The notes under the pieces: generated by a model
Database searches by the model: none
Seen by the model: the letters and a program-made list of their open reading frames with translations, nothing else
What the model was told of the DNA's origin: nothing
Source of the DNA: Pseudopithomyces maydicus
Lineage: Eukaryota > Ascomycota > Dothideomycetes > Pleosporales > Didymosphaeriaceae
Length of the DNA: 64,000 nt
NCBI GenBank assembly: GCA_026873275.1
Contig: JANTUC010000015.1
Location: 1,302,001 to 1,366,000 of the forward strand
Direction: 5' to 3'
In this document: positions 10,393 through 21,027 of the stretch, in pieces
How the letters are laid out: each line of letters starts with the position of its first letter
Position numbering within the stretch: the first letter of the stretch is position 1
Program-made: the position numbers and the translations under genes

Positions 10393-11071
10393 TTTGCTTT
10401 ATAAGTCTCGAAAATTGTGTGAAGAGTATATCGAATAAAGGAGTTTATCGGGAAGCGGAACAAGTGATGACGATGCTTTCTATCTTGCTGTGCTCTTTTC
10501 GCGGTTCCCCAACGCTGTCTTTATAGTAACCGGACTTCTGTTGATATTTTTCATCGTGATTTTAATCTTCCCGGTTCTGGTTGGCTTCGCACGATAAAAT
10601 CGCGATGTGAATCAGCAGCCATGGTGTTTGTCATTTTTTGTGGTGAGCCCGCGGAAACTCCGTTACCTTAGGAGACGCTACGGTGGTTGGTAGCGGCGCG
10701 CTAGTGCCATTGGTGGGTACGAATTTCTAATCAGACACAAAGTGGTGACGGTGGTGGCAGATCTACGAACGCCAAAGTGAGACTTCATGATCTTTTGATC
10801 TGAAAGAATCAGTATCACTGGTTATTTTGAGTTATCGCGACATGTTTAATATTAGGAATGAGAGCACGCTACTTTGTGCACACAACACCTAAATAGATAA
10901 CGTCCAGGGGAAACACACCTATATAATCAACGCTTTTACCTTTTGATATAGATACGAATGGGACGCACGATATGGTTGCATTCACAATCGTTTTTTTTCT
11001 TGTCAAGATTTCTCCAGGCCCCACATGGAACAAAGATTGCAATGCCTGCTGCAAACTAAAATCTTGCTCAT
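10393..11071. other. Intergenic region, no gene seen
   Basis: A 679-bp stretch holding the SDR-like promoter and the DUF6594 3' flank. No supported feature. Confidence 0.5.
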
Positions 11072-12320
11072 CTATTTAGTCTTTGGTCCTATATTGCCTA
11101 AGAAGACGACAAGAACCGCACAGTATGCGGCTGCGGCTGCAAGTATCTCATGCCTCTTTGCTTTAGTAAACAAGGATAGAACTGCAGAAAACGCTAATGT
11201 AGCAACGACAAGCACACCCATACATAGCGCGTATGCCCTGTTGGTGCCAACATCTTTGATGAGGTGATATAAAGTATATATTGGGACAATGAGAAGAACC
11301 AATATCATCATTGTAATGATAGTGTTTGCTAGTCCAGTGATATTTCGACGAGCGTAGTATATTTCCTGGTCTGTTGACTTTTTGATAGATCGTTCATCTC
11401 CAAATGCGCGCTGTAGAGAAAGTCAATCGCACATAATTTATGTTATGAAAAGTAGTAGACGTACCTCAAGAAGATCGCAGTGAAACCACTTCAACATTTT
11501 TTCAATTCCCGAATCCAGCCACGCATGTTCTCGACCGGTTCGTAGCGTTACTAAGTCCTCTTCGTATTGAACCCAATTTGCCTCCGGTTGCATGAGTGGC
11601 TTACGGTTGTTCATGAAATTCGACACGCTTGCATAATCGCCTTGAGACGGGCGATGCATGGCTACCATCTTCTGTGCCGCATCAAGAAGACTTGCGTAAG
11701 AGCGAAATTTTTCTTCGATCAAACCTAGAAGCTGTATTCGCGATTGCGATATCTCGCTCGGTACCTGTCTGGTCATGGGATGTTTAACATTTTTCCTCGC
11801 TTCGATTGTATCCAACCGATCAAGTTTCCTTTCCAGTTCACGTAACTCGTCTTGTTTCTCAAGAAGTAACCGTGACTGCAAGAAACCGAATCTTCGGTAC
11901 ACCATGAAGCAATCATCACTATCGAGGAATGCAGCGAGGCTCGGGTTCCCGCGAGGACATGATTTCACTATTCAATTGAGCATTAACTATATTCGGTTAG
12001 ACTTTTCAACGAGCACTTACATTCTCTTACGATTGCGACAGGAAGGGGACTGGGTTTGTTCCACCATGATTCAAGTCTTATGCGAGTTTTACTCGCCCAA
12101 TGAGAAGTGCCTACACTGTCAACCTTCCATCGCATACACTTTAGTGTGATATACCTAAACTAAGTCCCTGTGAAAGCAGCGTCTTCGAGCTAGAAGTCGA
12201 CGTTGGTGACAATATGGTGGGCGAGTTCTCGGATATTGGAAGCGAGGCTGGCGAAGTTGGTGAAGCATTTAGGCCACCTTCCCCGCTCTCCATTTTTGAT
12301 GCATTGGTATGAGGATCCAT
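11072..12320 (-). CDS. DUF6594 family membrane protein
   Basis: Four exons: 12320-12155, 12110-12021, 11967-11465 and 11410-11072; 365 aa, no frame problems. The first 50 residues are Ser/Pro-rich. The family block starts at LKSCPRGNPSLAAFLDSD, with YRRFGFLQSRLLLEKQDELR and a coiled-coil-like LERKLDRLD, followed by an alpha-helical region. The C-terminal ~110 residues hold three closely spaced hydrophobic segments (IIT..VLLIVPIYTLY, ALCMGVLVVATLAFSAVL, ILAAAAAYCAVLVVFLG). This layout is what I know of DUF6594, a family expanded in Pezizomycotina with no established function. The 5'-most intron (44 nt) is the least certain: a shorter model starting at 12067 also splices in frame. A TATAAATA box at 12388-12395 supports the longer model. 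It lies next to a caspase-like gene on the opposite strand. Confidence 0.82.
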
Positions 12321-12387
12321 TAGAATCTCATTACTGTAGCGTGTCTCACAGTAGTGATCAAACTCTATAGCTAGGCAGTTGTAGGAC

Positions 12388-12395
12388 TATTTATA
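12388..12395 (-). promoter_or_regulatory. TATA box for the DUF6594 gene
   Basis: TATAAATA on the minus strand, 68 bp upstream of the proposed ATG at 12320, is a perfect consensus at a plausible distance. Confidence 0.5.
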
Positions 12396-12534
12396 CTATT
12401 GAGCAAAGGTAGCCGAAGTTCAGTGCCACTATCACATGTTGGTGGGGTGAATTCAGGCGGTGAGACCAAAGAGTCCTGTCCAATAGAAGCCTCTATATAA
12501 TTTGCCGATGGTGCCACAGAGTCGTTCAACATGA

Positions 12535-13094
12535 TCAAGCATGCTTCAGACAATCCTGTACCCACCACGCTCCATTGGCATGCTCCTTGCCCGTCGCCTT
12601 GTTTTTGAGCTTGTACTCAAAGTTTCCTGCATTGATAGCCCTACGGTCGATGATCGTTACTTCACAATCAGGCGCCTCAGAGTGGGGGTCTTCAAACACT
12701 GCATCATCTCCCTTTTCAAAGCGTGGTTCAGCCTTGTGGCGTTTTTGTTAGTAAGTCTTTTTGATAACGAGGGTGGATCGTTCATATTACATACTTCTAT
12801 CGGGTTGGTACAGCGGGGAACAAAAGAGCGGCACTTATCACTGGTTGCTTCTGTCTGACAACATGTTAAAAGCGAATATGGCCCTTGGGTTTCACAAGCA
12901 TACAATATTCTCCTCTGTGCTACTGACTTTCTCCATTGTTGGAAGGTGGTCTTTTGTATTCTGGTGCAGAGTTTTTCACTGGTTTTAATGGTGAGGTTCC
13001 AATGAACCGGTAAATCGCCCTCAAGGAGTAGAACCCTAGTTATAAACCGGTGAACATGACTATTGGATTTAGCAAGGACCTGAATGAGAAACAT
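12535..13094 (-). CDS. Possible small two-exon protein; only the last exon is persuasive
   Basis: The 66-codon segment 12732-12535 reads EPRFEKGDDAVFEDPH, then CEVTIIDRRAINAGNFEYKL and GAWWVQDCLKHA before a stop. The layout (FxxGDxVxxxDP, a two-strand repeat, then a GAxWV ending) resembles small beta-barrel modules I associate with short fungal hypothetical proteins. A 62-nt intron with GTATGT donor (12794-12733) would join it in phase to an upstream ORF opening at 13094. That upstream part is basic and unlike a known domain, so the true start may lie elsewhere or the gene may be a remnant. Function unknown. Confidence 0.35.
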
Positions 13095-13788
13095 GTATGT
13101 TTTGATTCTGAGTCAGCCTAGGCGAAGAGGCAACCTATAAACATGGATCTGTGTTCCGTCAGCATCCATGAGGCTCCGCTCTCCCTTGAGGCACCGAGAA
13201 CAGCAGTTCGGTCCAGTCGTTATCAGCCCGTGGGCGGTGTAATCCCGTAAGCTAATATCGATACGCCATGAGATTGGCCAGTGGGGATGCCGAATCACCA
13301 ATCAAAGGAGTGCATAGAGAGGACGATGGCTGTGCATGTAGCCGCTTTGTAACACCAAACATATTCGGCGACCATATTTAACGATATAAAATTACTGCTC
13401 GGTATACCGAGCCACGAAATTCTAGATGGATTCAGTTGGTCTCTGTATAAGGTTAAAGGATTCGTATCGCTCCCGCGAGGCAGCGTTGGTCTTATTAACT
13501 GCTTATATATGAAGCCGGGGTGAAGATTTTCCGCTGTCGGGCCTGATATTCTAGCTGAATTTGGTGGGTGTTTCTCTTTGCTAAGTAAAGTTGACCCGCG
13601 AAATTGGCCCCTTCGCCCTGAAAGTCCACCTCATTAGTGACCACCATTGCACAAAATCACTTCGCTTGAAATTTCTGGTTCAACTCTTTTTTTCTTTCAA
13701 TCTTTCAAAATAAACAATAGATAGAAATTATCAATTTTCTTCCGAATCGGAGATTAACAGACAATTCCGTCAGGATTTTGACAATGTC
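13095..13788. other. Intergenic region upstream of the caspase-like gene
   Basis: About 690 bp, AT-rich near 13680-13760. A TATATATG sits about 285 bp before the caspase-like ATG. No gene supported. Confidence 0.45.
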
Positions 13789-15259
13789 ATGCCGTCATCC
13801 AGAAAGCGTAAACAATATGAGAGCGCTGGGGTACTGATGCTTTCATTTGATCATGAAAACACTTTCAATGGCGTAAATAACATGGATGTTAGAGAAGAGG
13901 TACAATTGTCTCACCAGCTCTTGCTTCCCGATACTGATCTTCGGTCACCAATAGGTCGAGCAACTTAGCGAGGTATTCCGCAATGACTATAATTTTGAAG
14001 TGACTCCCGAAGTCATAGACTCAAAACTTGATGCACAATCCCAAGCATACAAGTACTTATCTGACTTCAGGCTTAAGCAAAGCCAAAAGAAGAATTCCTT
14101 AACCATTGTATATTATGCTGGTCATGGCTGGCGCAGTCTTGACAAAATGCGGAAGAAGAAGGGAGGGTTTGATCTCACACCGTGAGTCTAATCTTGATCT
14201 ACCCTGGCTGTTCCTGACTCTCTATTTTTCAGATCAATAGTCATATCTGAAGTAGAGATAACGGAGGGAACATCTATAATGTGGGAAGCAGCAGAACTAA
14301 TTCTCCATGGCATGCAAGGTGACGTGCTTGTGATCTTCGACTGCTGCGATTCCGGATATCTGGATGGACGTGGGACTGTCTATACGTTTGACTATTTGGC
14401 TGCGTGCGCAGAGAACAAGAGGACACACTTGCCAGGGCCCAATTCATTCACGAGTGCCCTCATTTGGGCATTGAAAGAGCTCAAACCGGACGTAGAGTCA
14501 GATATGACTGCTGGCTCGAAGCGTAAGCAACCTTTCAAGATCCAGCAATTAAGAGACAAGATCAGAGAGCACGCATTTTTTCCACCTGATCAGGAGCCCC
14601 GAGTATTTCCACGGTTGGGCAACGTTGCAGAGACAATTTGGCTTGCACCTGTTAAAAGGAGAACTTCACCCTCCACCCCTCAGGTTGTACCTATTGATTG
14701 GCGGACAAGGTCAAATACAAAGCCAGACAATCGCCCAGAAGAACGCTCGTACGTTGACCTACGGGTCTTCTTCAAAGAAGTTATCACGGTCTCGGACGTA
14801 GGAAAAGTAGCAGGCATGGTCAAGTCAGCTGTGCAAAACCAAAGCCTCGAGTTGAATGCCAACCATGTTTCGGCTCTGAAATTTGGTAGAATCCCTAGTT
14901 TCAGATTCAAAAGAGCGTTCAATTTGATACGATTCTCCAACAGCTTTTTGAAAAAGTCCCCTCGAGTTGACGAAGAGGAAGAGCAGGAAGAGTTTGATCC
15001 AATTGTACGCAAGAGAGCAAAGACCGGACAACCAAGGAAAGAAGACAGGGCTCAACATGACCCCAAATCACTTTTAAGCATTTTACACCGTCCCGCCACG
15101 CCTGTCAGCGATGATACACAGTCGGATGCAGATGCTCATGTTACAGTTCGTGTTGAATCAGGCGCTGCAGCCTCGGTTGACGTACACCTCACTACATCCA
15201 GTGCACTATCAAATACCCCCGATGCACTCGGAATTCACATAAGCCCGAAAGCCAAGTAG
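13789..15259 (+). CDS. Caspase-like (peptidase C14, clan CD) protein
   Basis: Three exons: 13789-13899, 13955-14181 and 14233-15259; lengths sum to 455 codons (454 aa). The N-terminal half is a caspase-like hemoglobinase fold. The catalytic His is in SLTIVYYAGHGW and the catalytic Cys in DVLVIFDCCDSGYL; NSFTSALIWALKEL and a PRVFPRLG stretch follow as in fungal C14 proteins. It lacks the Pro/Gln-rich prodomain of type I metacaspases and the DSCHSG form of the Cys box, so it is closer to the C14 domains found in fungal NLR-like and other accessory proteins. The C-terminal ~200 residues are basic then disordered, with no repeats or membrane segment. It is divergently oriented to the DUF6594 gene with a possible small gene between. 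Confidence 0.82.
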
Positions 15260-15467
15260 AGAGAAAGATTCTTAGTACTAGTTTCGGGGCAGCTGTAGTC
15301 CTGGTTCCTAGATCTCATGTCTCAATAGTGCATACATGAAATGAACGTTATGTAGTTATCATAATTCATTAATCTATTCGAGAATTCTATAGTGGTATCT
15401 GCTTAGTTCCTCCACAAAAAGCAACAATAAGCCAACATTACACAACGCTCCATCCGAAAATAGGGGT

Positions 15468-16538
15468 TTAGTTCTCCAGGACGTAACGGTACTTGGGCTT
15501 TCCATCCTCGAAATCGATGAGGACCTGGTTGGCATCCTTCATGGGCCTGACCTGGACCCAGGACTTCACGTCCTGCTCAGCTGCAAGCTTGAACATGTCC
15601 TTGATGTGTTGCCTGGTTCCGATCAAGCTACCACCGAGCTTGAGGTTCTTCATGATGAGGGAGAAAGCGCTGAACGGAGGGATGGGGTCCTCGGGAGCGC
15701 CGACCTGGACAAGGATACCACCAACATCAAGAAGGTTCAAGTACTTGTCAACCTGGAAGCCGGATCCAGAAACGGTCGAGATGAGGATATCGACGCAGTC
15801 GGCGTTGTTGGTGGACCAGTTCTCGTCCTCACCAGTGGCAATGAACTCATCAGCGCCGAGCTTCAGGGCGTCTTCCTTCTTGGAGGAAGAGCGGGAGATG
15901 GCGACGACCTTGTCGCACTTCAATGCCTTAGCGAAGAGGATGGCGAAGTGACCGAGGCCACCGACACCAATGACACCGACGCGCTTTCCGGGACCGGCGC
16001 CGTTGGCGACCAAGGGGTTGTAGACGGTCACACCACCGCACAGCATAGGAGCGGCCATTTCAGATGAAAGGGACTCGGGGATAGGGATGGCATAAGCACC
16101 AGGGCCACGCCACATCTTTGCATAGCCACCGAAAGACTTGCCGCCCTTGGGGGTCTGGTATCTCATGTTGTAGGTGTGGGTGCTCTTCTTGCACTGAGTC
16201 TCCCTGCCGTTCTGGCAGCGGTCGCACTCCAAGCAGCTGTTGCTCTGGGCACCAATACCGACACGGTCACCCTCCTTGATGTCCTTAACGGCGCTTCCGA
16301 CACGGGAGACCTTGCCGATGATCTCGTGACCAACGACAAGGGGGTAGTCCGAGGGTCCCCATCCAGAGGAGAGAGTGTGGAGATCTGAACCGCAGACACC
16401 GCAGTGGGTGATCTCCATCTCAATGTCGGTCTCCTCGAAAGGCTTGGGCTCGTAGTCACCCCATTTCATGTTGCCCTTGGCGGCAGACGGGTCGTGGGCG
16501 ACCCAACCCTCGAAGAACTGAGCAGGTGCGGAGGACAT
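15468..16538 (-). CDS. NADP-dependent cinnamyl-type alcohol dehydrogenase (Adh6/Adh7-like)
   Basis: Zinc-dependent medium-chain dehydrogenase, single exon, 356 aa from this ATG. Enzymes of this group reduce aliphatic and aromatic aldehydes with NADPH in the cytosol. Catalytic zinc ligands lie in THCGVCGSDLH and VVGHEIIG; structural zinc cysteines are in SCLECDRCQNGRETQC; the nucleotide fold is GVIGVGGLGHFAILFAKALK followed by AISRSSSKKEDALKLGAD, where the Ser/Arg after the second strand fits NADP preference. An upstream in-frame ATG (16574) adds 12 residues; I prefer the second ATG (MSSAPAQFFEGW) because family members start there. A TATAAT-like element lies about 140 bp upstream. Confidence 0.93.
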   Translation of the reverse strand: MSSAPAQFFEGWVAHDPSAAKGNMKWGDYEPKPFEETDIEMEITHCGVCGSDLHTLSSGWGPSDYPLVVGHEIIGKVSRVGSAVKDIKEGDRVGIGAQSNSCLECDRCQNGRETQCKKSTHTYNMRYQTPKGGKSFGGYAKMWRGPGAYAIPIPESLSSEMAAPMLCGGVTVYNPLVANGAGPGKRVGVIGVGGLGHFAILFAKALKCDKVVAISRSSSKKEDALKLGADEFIATGEDENWSTNNADCVDILISTVSGSGFQVDKYLNLLDVGGILVQVGAPEDPIPPFSAFSLIMKNLKLGGSLIGTRQHIKDMFKLAAEQDVKSWVQVRPMKDANQVLIDFEDGKPKYRYVLEN

Positions 16539-16674
16539 GATGTAGTTTCGTGTAGATCCGGTAACGTTGTTCAAACTAGTGCTGATCGGGAAAAGACAAG
16601 AGATGATAGTAGCGTAGGAAGTTGTGTAGGCTTGTGAATGAAGATGAGGACCATGATGGCAGTCCCTTTGTGCT

Positions 16675-16682
16675 TATAATAA
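16675..16682 (-). promoter_or_regulatory. TATA-like element upstream of the alcohol dehydrogenase
   Basis: TTATTATA on the minus strand about 137 bp before the ATG; composition and distance fit a core promoter. Confidence 0.3.
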
Positions 16683-19600
16683 GCTGTTAGCCGTGCTTTC
16701 GCCGATTTTGTGATTTGTCGTGCGGTTGCCAGAGAAATCTTGATTTCGAATCTCGCCGCTTTGCTCCGATGAAATTTTGAAGTTTTTCAGGGCTTGACTA
16801 CGTCAATCGCGTCTTAAGTCCGATCGTTCCCCTAGTGCACCGACGTGGGTCGGGAGACCCACCTTTCTCTCAGGCTCATGTTGACGTCTTACCATGGATC
16901 GGTAGTTGTCACGGGTAACGTAGTCGTGGAAAAATAACAGGACTGTCTCTACATATGTACAATCTGGCCTCTAGAATCTAGTTATCATACATATGTAAGG
17001 TTGGAAAGCGTTACAATAGATACGAGCACAGCGCTGCTTAAGCGATCATACCAGCGAGTATGCATTGCAATTAAAAAGTGACATGGCTTGCGGTGAACCT
17101 CTTCGTCCGATGTCATGAGGTGCATAAACATACATCCTCAAAAGATCTAGTTTCATGCAAATGGATGACCCGACACGTGGACTGGATCGTGAACAGTAAC
17201 GCTTTAAACCATTTCGAGTTAGCGTCCCCGCAAACAAAATGCCAACCGATCTCTACGGAAGAAAAAGGGACCTCGGGAAGAGATGCACGGTACCGGCGGT
17301 TCTGGACTTGATGATGTGTCGCAGATTTCGGGTTTAGTGCCCAGATGTCGTTCCGTGCTTCTTGGTACAATCCCAGTCCATCTATTCTCCGACATTCTTC
17401 GGGTGGCAAAACCGTTGCTGAAAATCTTCCGCCCTTGCGGCGATCGCATCATTGGCAAGAGGTTATCGAGAATCAAATCCTCTATGATAAGACTTCACAA
17501 ATTCAAACTACATGAGATGTTACAGCCTACTCTGGCTTTTTCCGAATTCTCAACCCTCAGAAAATGACCTCGTTCACGCTGACAAGGAATTACTATACCA
17601 ACAATACAAAATCTGTCCACCGCGACAATTTGAGCGAATTACATCGCATGAATCATAGATAGATTCGATACGCAATCTACTTCCTCGGGCCGTTTCTGCA
17701 CCTTGCCCGGAACGGAGAGGGAGAATACTGCGGCTTGTGTGGTCGAGGGGCTCGGAATTACGGTGGAATTAACTGCAGGATGCCACGGCGGAAGTCCGCA
17801 AACCTGAGTTACAATGACCGATCAGATCCATACACAAAACCACATATGATAAGTAAGCCCTCATGAAATGAATAGTTATCCTTCTTTGTCATTAACAGCA
17901 TACGGAAATCCTTCGTCTACAAATATGTTGAAGAGCGGCCTGTGGAGATGAGCCAGAACGGGCAAGTGACACTATTCCAAAGTTCCCGCGAGGTCTAGTC
18001 ACAGATTGGGCTATGCGAAGATGGCACGATAAGAGAGAGGTGTACTTCCCCCATTGGATTTGCTGAAGTAGCATTACATGATCCATTGCAGAGTCACAAA
18101 TGACACAGTGTGATCGCTCAAAGATGTTCGGATTTACTACACGGTAGTCGTGAGGTTTGCAGTCCTTGATCTGCAAGCGATAAATCTCTAGTCCATGGTA
18201 AACTTCTGAAGGATATATTTGAAGAACGCCTACACGTTATGATTTTGTCTGCTCTATCCAAATCGTAACTTTTTTTGGGAGGGAGGGGGCTTTCAGGCAT
18301 CTGCTAATCAATTTTGTCAATTGCTTCGCATTTCTGTAGCATTCAATATCTGTATTCCCCACAGGAACATTGCCAGGCCGTTGTTAATGTATTGTCCTTC
18401 CAAGGTAGACTGTCCAAGTGGAAATACTACATATTGACACATCACAAAGCTGGCGCAAACTGATCGCGTGCCTCCAAGCCAATGCTACTATAGTCTACTT
18501 AATTCATTTTATTGTACATACTCTGAACTACGGGGATTCAACAAACGGACCCCACTTGCCGATGGGGGTGGGGGGGCTAGTGGTAAATCAATAATAACCT
18601 GGTAGCGGATAGTCATGTGATGTACAGTTTCGAAATCACCAGTCCTGATTGAATGTTACGCCTCAAAAACAATTCGTAAGCAGTGACCGATATTCAGTAG
18701 TAAGTTTGAGGTCGGTTGGAGAGCAAGGTCGTGGGTAGCAGAAAAGCGGAAGTGGCTCTTTCTGTAGAACGTCTTTGTGGTTTTCTGATGACCATGTGCA
18801 TGGCGCTAGGTCTTGATTTCAGTGGGTATGCTTGGACTTCTTGCAGTGAAGAGGCAAAAGGTAGGTCAACCCCATTCAATATTGATGTCCCAATATTCGT
18901 GATGCTTTGAGTGAAGTTTATCGCAAAGCCATCAATTACAGAGACAATTACGAAGTATCTCATCTTTCCACAATAAAGCTGGAAAATTCAATCCCAGGCA
19001 TGGTGAATGGCATCTTCTTATAAAGATTCTCGTATTTTATTTTCGGTTCTTGATTTCGTCGTGAGATGATGATCACTTTCCACCCCTTTTCAATTCACCC
19101 GCGGTTATATAAGTGACAGTTGATCTACGGCGGTAAACTCGGTGTCTTCAAATCACCGTTTCATTTTGCAAATAGCAAATCTCAAAGGCAGCACAATTTT
19201 CGTGCATGCGCCCATCCTGAGACAAAGCCGTGTCCAACGCCCTCTCAGAAACAGCGTATCCTCGAACGAAGATGCATGGAAATCCCCGGTTGCCATTCGG
19301 TAGAGACAACCGCGTTTGGACATGTCCTAGTGAGGTGCTAGAGCGACGGTCGCTCGGACGGACCCAAGGTCGGCAGTCGGGTGGGCCCGTGTCTGCTTCG
19401 CACTTGCTAAATCAAGGAAAAAAGCAGCCAAGTGGGCGAACCATGGTACGGCAGTCGGTCTTAGGCAGTCCAATGCACTCCAGCGCAGGGGCAAGGAAAT
19501 CGAGGACGAACAGCATGGTGGTTCGCTGTTCTCCCTGTGGCGGCACGCACGAAAGCAGGTTGGGTCGCAGGGCCTCGGCTCGGCGCCAGGTCACGTGGAC

Positions 19601-20711
19601 ACGGGTGGGTCGGGATCTACGCAAGCTTCTAACGACGTGGGAGCTTAGGGATCGCAAATCAATGAAGTGTGAAACACTTGCGTCGAGTGCAAAGGGCAAT
19701 GACTAGGCCGATACGAGGCGGGGACTCGCTCAGCTGGTCAGCTCTCACGACTCCGGGATGAAACGTGGCGGATGAGGGCAAGTGCTGGGCCAAAGAGTCG
19801 AGCTGCTGCGCCTCATCGAGTGGAGCCACGCTAGCGGCCAGCTGTTCAACGGCAGCTCCTTTAACGCGGCGCGGCTTGAGCCTCTGCTGCGCGTCGTCGG
19901 TCGCGGTGAAGGAAAAAGGAGGCCCCGTGGACTTTGCGAGAAGCGCGCAGAGTCGCTCTGGCAGCCAGCGGCGGCGGCGGCGGTGATGGTGGTAGCAGGC
20001 TTCATGTACAGCGCAGTGGTGAGGTGATGGGGAAACGACGAAACGGGCGCTAGAATATCATGTTCTGTTTCTATGAATAACCCAGGCGGCGCACGTGTAG
20101 GGAGATCAGCCTGCGCGCGGCGTGAAAGGCGGGTGGAATGTCGATGGATGGGCAAATGCGACGGTTCGCGATGACGTTGGGGCTATAATATAGGCTTTGT
20201 GGTATAGCTAGGTTGCCGCCTTGGAGAGACTGAGTGCTCAGCTAGAGGCAGCCCCCGTAGCAAAGCACCACTTGGTCGTCGCATCGCGGGCTTCTGCTCC
20301 CTGCACAGCAAACATCGCACCCAACACGAACACGTCTCGCGCGACCACGGTCCCCCCCGACGCACGAGTTGTCGCCCGCACGCACGCCTGGGCACCCGAC
20401 TAACGCTGCCTCGCCCTTCCCTAGTTCGTGCAACTGTCAAGCGTCAAACAGCTGCTGCACCCCGCCCAGCAACCATCGCCGCCTTATTAGGATCTGATCC
20501 TCGCCCGGACCTGCGTCGCCCTCCAAGCCCTCGCTCGTTCGCCGCCGCCTTTTCCGCTTCGTTCGCTCGCTCTCTGCCCAACCCTTTAGACTGCTCACCG
20601 GGCCATGGCCTTGGTGCCCTCCAGCTTGTAACCGACCACACCTGCCAGCCTGTTGCCGGCCTCGCTCTCTTTTCACCCGCCCCAGCCCTCGTCCTCGCCC
20701 GGCGCAGCTAC

Positions 20712-20762
20712 ACTAACCTACACCACCACCACCCACCCGTACTCTTTTTTTTTTTTTTACAG
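20712..20762 (+). promoter_or_regulatory. Possible 3' splice region of a 5'-UTR intron
   Basis: A perfect CTAAC branch-point sequence (20712-20716) is followed by a T14 tract (20745-20758) and ACAG ending at 20762, about 265 bp upstream of the TRP-like start codon. The donor is not certain; a GTAACC near 20629 is one candidate. Confidence 0.4.
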
Positions 20763-20859
20763 CCTGCGGCCAGGCGCCTTTAATCACCGACACCATCACC
20801 ACTACTGCCACCACCTTCGACTCGCCGTCGACCGTTCACCGACAACCGTACCCCGTCTC

Positions 20860-20885
20860 CCGTCTCCCGTCTCCCGTCCTGCCAT
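20860..20885 (+). repeat. CCCGTCT heptamer repeats
   Basis: About 3.5 copies of a 7-bp unit in the CT-rich leader of the TRP-like gene. Confidence 0.6.
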
Positions 20886-20993
20886 CGCGACACGATACCC
20901 GCCCCAGTCATTGCCACATCCCCCTGCACCGTCGCCGCTCTCCCCCGGCCTGGAGCCGCAGCCACGCTATAGACAGACATCACGCGAGTGAAC

Positions 20994-21017
20994 ATGAAGA
21001 GGTGGACGCTAGGATGA
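20994..21017 (+). promoter_or_regulatory. Seven-codon upstream ORF
   Basis: ATG at 20994 reads seven sense codons then TGA at 21015-21017, ten bases before the main ATG at 21028. The TGA overlaps further ATGs (21014 and 21017) that open a second, out-of-frame ORF across the main start. Such an arrangement would be expected to lower initiation at 21028. Confidence 0.5.
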
Positions 21018-21027
21018 TGACGGCAAC

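Larger units (their letters stand above)
16683..20993. other. Gene-poor region between alcohol dehydrogenase and TRP-like gene
   Basis: 4.3 kb with only short overlapping ORFs. The longest, 158 codons at 19230-19706, is basic and has antisense ORFs over it. I see no transposase, reverse transcriptase, long terminal repeat or tRNA. From about 19900 rightward composition turns GC-rich, with a CGG run near 19970-19985, and becomes CT-rich from 20640, as expected for the leader of the TRP-like gene. Confidence 0.5.

Noticed and set aside
19230..19706. 158-codon plus-strand ORF in the 16.7-21 kb gap
   Set aside because: Basic, motif-free, with an antisense ORF over it; could be real but there is no support.
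16683..20993. Degraded transposon in the gene-poor gap
   Set aside because: No terminal repeats, target duplications, or transposase or reverse-transcriptase motifs seen in either strand.
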